Shown here: piece after piece, positions 7,379 through 8,782 of the stretch | Position numbering within the stretch: the first letter of the stretch is position 1 | Layout: the number at the start of each line of letters is the position of its first letter | Source of the DNA: Chitinophagaceae bacterium | GTDB lineage: Bacteria; Bacteroidota; Bacteroidia; Chitinophagales; Chitinophagaceae | Assembly: GCA_021323155.1 (NCBI GenBank) | Contig: JAJTCI010000079.1 | Coordinates: 1-8,782 of the forward strand | Direction of reading: 5' to 3' | DNA length: 8,782 nucleotides | Translations under genes and position numbers: made by a program | Notes under the pieces: model-generated | What the model saw: only the letters and a program-made list of their open reading frames with translations | What the model was told of the DNA's origin: nothing | Database searches by the model: none

Positions 7379-7396
7379 TGGTGATAACTTGAATAG

Positions 7397-7427
7397 GAAA
7401 GTTAACAATTTTTGAAAGCAGCCACAA
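7397..7427 (-). promoter_or_regulatory. Putative promoter of the exported PLP enzyme
   Basis: On the minus strand TTG (7427-7425), a 20 bp spacer and TAACTTTC (7404-7397) match the Bacteroidota promoter with one mismatch. The -7 box ends 18 nt before the ATG at 7378. It overlaps the forward promoter of the divergent gene. Confidence 0.5.
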
Positions 7428-7438
7428 CCTTAACTTTG
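7412..7438 (+). promoter_or_regulatory. Putative promoter of the CSIC membrane protein
   Basis: TAACTTTG (7431-7438) is a perfect TAnnTTTG box, with TTG at 7412-7414 and a 16 bp spacer, slightly short for the consensus. The -7 box ends 21 nt before the ATG at 7460, leaving a short leader without an obvious ribosome binding site. Confidence 0.55.
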
Positions 7439-7459
7439 CGATAAATCGAGCCAGACCGG

Positions 7460-7672
7460 ATGAAAAAGTTACTCCTGATTCCTTTTTTTGTTTTTGCTAT
7501 GATCCAGGTGGAGGCCCAGTGTTCCATTTGTACTAAAACGGCTTCACAACTCGGGGAAAAGCCAGCCAAAGGATTGAACACCGGGATTGTATACCTGATG
7601 GTGGCGCCTTTCGCGTTGATCGGGATCATCGGTTACAAATGGTGGAAGAGAGAGCAAAAGCTCAACAAGTAA
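7460..7672 (+). CDS. Small membrane protein with a CSIC motif, function unknown
   Basis: A 70-residue protein with three parts: a signal peptide (MKK, hydrophobic 4-15, likely cut near A19), a short outside segment with C21-S-I-C24 followed by TKTASQLGEKPAKGLN, and one transmembrane helix (about 42-60, IVYLMVAPFALIGIIGY) ending in a basic tail WWKREQKLNK. The predicted topology is outside N-terminus, inside C-terminus. CxxC is not followed by His, so it is not a c-type heme site; a metal-binding or redox pair is possible. The layout resembles a small Bacteroidota family I recall with a C-x-M-C motif after the signal peptide and a single helix, but I cannot confirm homology. An in-frame stop at 7442-7444 rules out a start further upstream. 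It has its own promoter, divergent from the exported PLP enzyme. The gene is credible because of its signal, promoter and composition; the function is unknown. Confidence 0.8.
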   Translation: MKKLLLIPFFVFAMIQVEAQCSICTKTASQLGEKPAKGLNTGIVYLMVAPFALIGIIGYKWWKREQKLNK

Positions 7673-7721
7673 CCTGGTCCCTGCCATATCTCTTACCAAG
7701 GATTTAAGCGGGGAATTCACC

Positions 7722-7729
7722 TAATTTTG
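7722..7729 (+). promoter_or_regulatory. Putative -7 box upstream of the FkbM methyltransferase
   Basis: TAATTTTG is a perfect match to TAnnTTTG and ends 3 nt before the ATG at 7733, again implying a leaderless transcript. No good TTG is present at -33. The box favours the ATG at 7733 over the in-frame TTG at 7727, which lies inside the box. Confidence 0.5.
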
Positions 7730-7732
7730 CCG

Positions 7733-8524
7733 ATGCTCAGTTTTTTCTCCAAAAAGAAAAAGATACTGCCTTCTGATTTCAGCTTCGAGGAGCTGGAAAA
7801 ATTGCACCACCAGCCCTTTGGAACACCTGGTTATATCACCGTATCGGGTAGGAAGTTTCATTTTCATGACGCGCAATCCTTCTATGACTCATACCATGAG
7901 ATAATTGCCGGAGAGATATACCGGTTTAAAGCTTTATCAAAACAGCCATTTATAATAGACTGCGGTGCCAACATGGGTGTAAGCGTCCTGTTTTTCTCAA
8001 CGGAATATCCTGGAGCCCGGATCCTGGCTTTCGAACCTGAGCTGCCGATTTACCGGGTGCTGGAGGAGAACGTTCGAAACTTTGATCTCCAAAATGTGCA
8101 GATCATACAAAAAGCAGTTTGGAATAGTGAAACTACGCTTGAGTTCTATACTGACAAAGGAATGGGTGGAAGCGTGGAGAATGTATATTCTAAACAGGCC
8201 CCACAGGTTGTGAAAACGGTCCGGCTAAAAGATTGCCTGGACAGAGAAGTCGATTTCCTGAAGCTGGATATCGAAGGCGCAGAATACACCGTGCTGCAGG
8301 ATTGCAAGGAAGTATTGCATAACGTAAAGAATCTCTTCGTCGAGTACCATAGCTATATCAATAAGGAACAACACCTGGATGATATCCTGCTTATGTTGAA
8401 AGACTCTGGCTACCGTTATCACCTACGCCAGTCATTCTCCAGGAAACGCCCGTTTATCGACAAGCACCTCGCCTGTGAAACGATGGATATGGCCATTAAT
8501 GTATTCGCCTACCGCCAATCATAA
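7733..8524 (+). CDS. FkbM-family SAM-dependent methyltransferase
   Basis: The 263-residue protein carries the FkbM-type Rossmann core. Motif I is FIIDCGANMG (73-82), followed by the acidic end of strand 2 in LAFEPE (E101), the AVWN region (128-131) and the family hallmark FLKLDIEGAE (175-184), then NLFVEYHSY (200-208). FkbM enzymes O-methylate sugars or other small hydroxyl groups and are common in surface-polysaccharide loci. An N-terminal region of about 70 residues (basic SKKKK, then HHQPFGTPGYITVSGRKFHFHD) precedes the catalytic domain. There is no signal peptide or membrane helix, so it should be cytosolic. A glycan-related gene starts 12 bp downstream, which supports a role in glycan modification. 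The family is clear; the acceptor is unknown. Confidence 0.9.
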   Translation: MLSFFSKKKKILPSDFSFEELEKLHHQPFGTPGYITVSGRKFHFHDAQSFYDSYHEIIAGEIYRFKALSKQPFIIDCGANMGVSVLFFSTEYPGARILAFEPELPIYRVLEENVRNFDLQNVQIIQKAVWNSETTLEFYTDKGMGGSVENVYSKQAPQVVKTVRLKDCLDREVDFLKLDIEGAEYTVLQDCKEVLHNVKNLFVEYHSYINKEQHLDDILLMLKDSGYRYHLRQSFSRKRPFIDKHLACETMDMAINVFAYRQS

Positions 8525-8536
8525 ATGTAAGGCACC

Positions 8537-8782
8537 ATGAAACACCTCTTGGTTGTAGCGCCGGACCACGTGGGGATCATTGAAGTGATGCTACAAGGCT
8601 TTGCTGAGCACGGCGATTACCATGTGGATTTCGTAGATCTTAAGACACCCCGTTTTCGATACAGGGGTTTTGGCCAGCGAACACTTAATTTCTATCTGAA
8701 AAACTTCAAAGGGAGAAACCTTAAGAACATTCATCACCAGGACGTGGTAGCGGAAAGAATACGTAACTGCCGTGATGTATAT
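8537..8782 (+). CDS. Probable glycosyltransferase-type protein, 3' end outside window
   Basis: An open frame of 82 codons runs from the ATG at 8537 to the window edge without a stop. The start MKHLLVVAPDHVGIIEVMLQ, followed by strand-like YHVDFVDLK, has the beta-alpha-beta look of the N-terminal Rossmann half of GT-B glycosyltransferases or related capsule and LPS proteins (many begin with M-K-K-hydrophobic-APxxxG and then an x-V-x-x-[YFV]-D strand). The basic, aromatic stretch 39-67 is compatible with such a protein but not diagnostic. TAAGG at 8528-8532 lies 4 nt before the ATG and is one of the few Shine-Dalgarno-like sites here. The 12 bp gap places it in an operon with the FkbM methyltransferase. 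Without the C-terminal half the family remains a guess. Confidence 0.6.
   Translation, partial: MKHLLVVAPDHVGIIEVMLQGFAEHGDYHVDFVDLKTPRFRYRGFGQRTLNFYLKNFKGRNLKNIHHQDVVAERIRNCRDVY

Noticed and set aside
7379..7408. TTG at 7408 as the start of the PLP enzyme
   Set aside because: It lies on top of the likely -7 promoter box and would put ten residues with no homology before the Tat motif; ATG 7378 gives a standard Tat signal.
7520..7531. CSIC as a c-type heme attachment site
   Set aside because: The required histidine after the second cysteine is replaced by threonine.
7672..7703. Hairpin CCTGGT / ACCAAGG after the CSIC gene as a terminator
   Set aside because: The stem is about six pairs with a bulge and a 16-nt loop, and no T-tract follows.
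7727..7732. TTG at 7727 as the start of the FkbM methyltransferase
   Set aside because: It falls within the perfect -7 box TAATTTTG, and an ATG follows two codons later.

Overview
The window looks like chromosomal DNA from a Bacteroidota species, most likely near the Chitinophagaceae or Sphingobacteriia. Three things point there: the protein families, several starts sitting just behind a Bacteroidota-type -7 box (TAnnTTTG), and an almost complete lack of Shine-Dalgarno sequences. No taxonomic search was possible. Gene density is very high; the largest gap is about 107 bp, and I saw no RNA gene, insertion sequence, CRISPR array or phage gene.

Left part (2-4802, all + strand). The window opens inside ftsH, the membrane AAA+ zinc protease. 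A lone LUD-domain (LutC/YkgG-like) protein follows, then an LpxH-family lipid A metallophosphoesterase, a secreted beta-propeller-like protein of unknown function whose start overlaps the lpxH end, and an MscS-family mechanosensitive channel. The common theme is envelope biogenesis and stress, and the lpxH, propeller and channel genes are packed tightly enough to be co-transcribed.

Middle part (4792-7378, all - strand). A MerR-type regulator with a long disordered N-terminus lies directly upstream of a thioredoxin-fold lipoprotein that has only one active-site cysteine. The lipoprotein gene runs tail-to-tail into the channel gene with an 11 bp overlap. Next to this pair is a separate gene for a class V (PLP-dependent) aminotransferase-fold enzyme with a twin-arginine signal, so the folded holoenzyme is probably exported.

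Right part (7431-8782, + strand). A 70-residue membrane protein with a CSIC motif is transcribed divergently from the exported PLP enzyme, from promoters that appear to overlap. An FkbM-type methyltransferase follows, and 12 bp later the first 82 codons of a probable glycan-related protein cut by the window edge. This looks like the beginning of a surface-polysaccharide or glycan-modification locus.

Most of the window is ordinary core genome. I did not find a convincing new multi-gene system. The points most worth a second look are a perfect beta-clamp-binding pentapeptide (QLDLF) at the N-terminus of the MerR-like protein, the repeated -7 box exactly 4 nt before start codons (leaderless transcripts), and the overlapping divergent promoters between the exported PLP enzyme and the CSIC protein.
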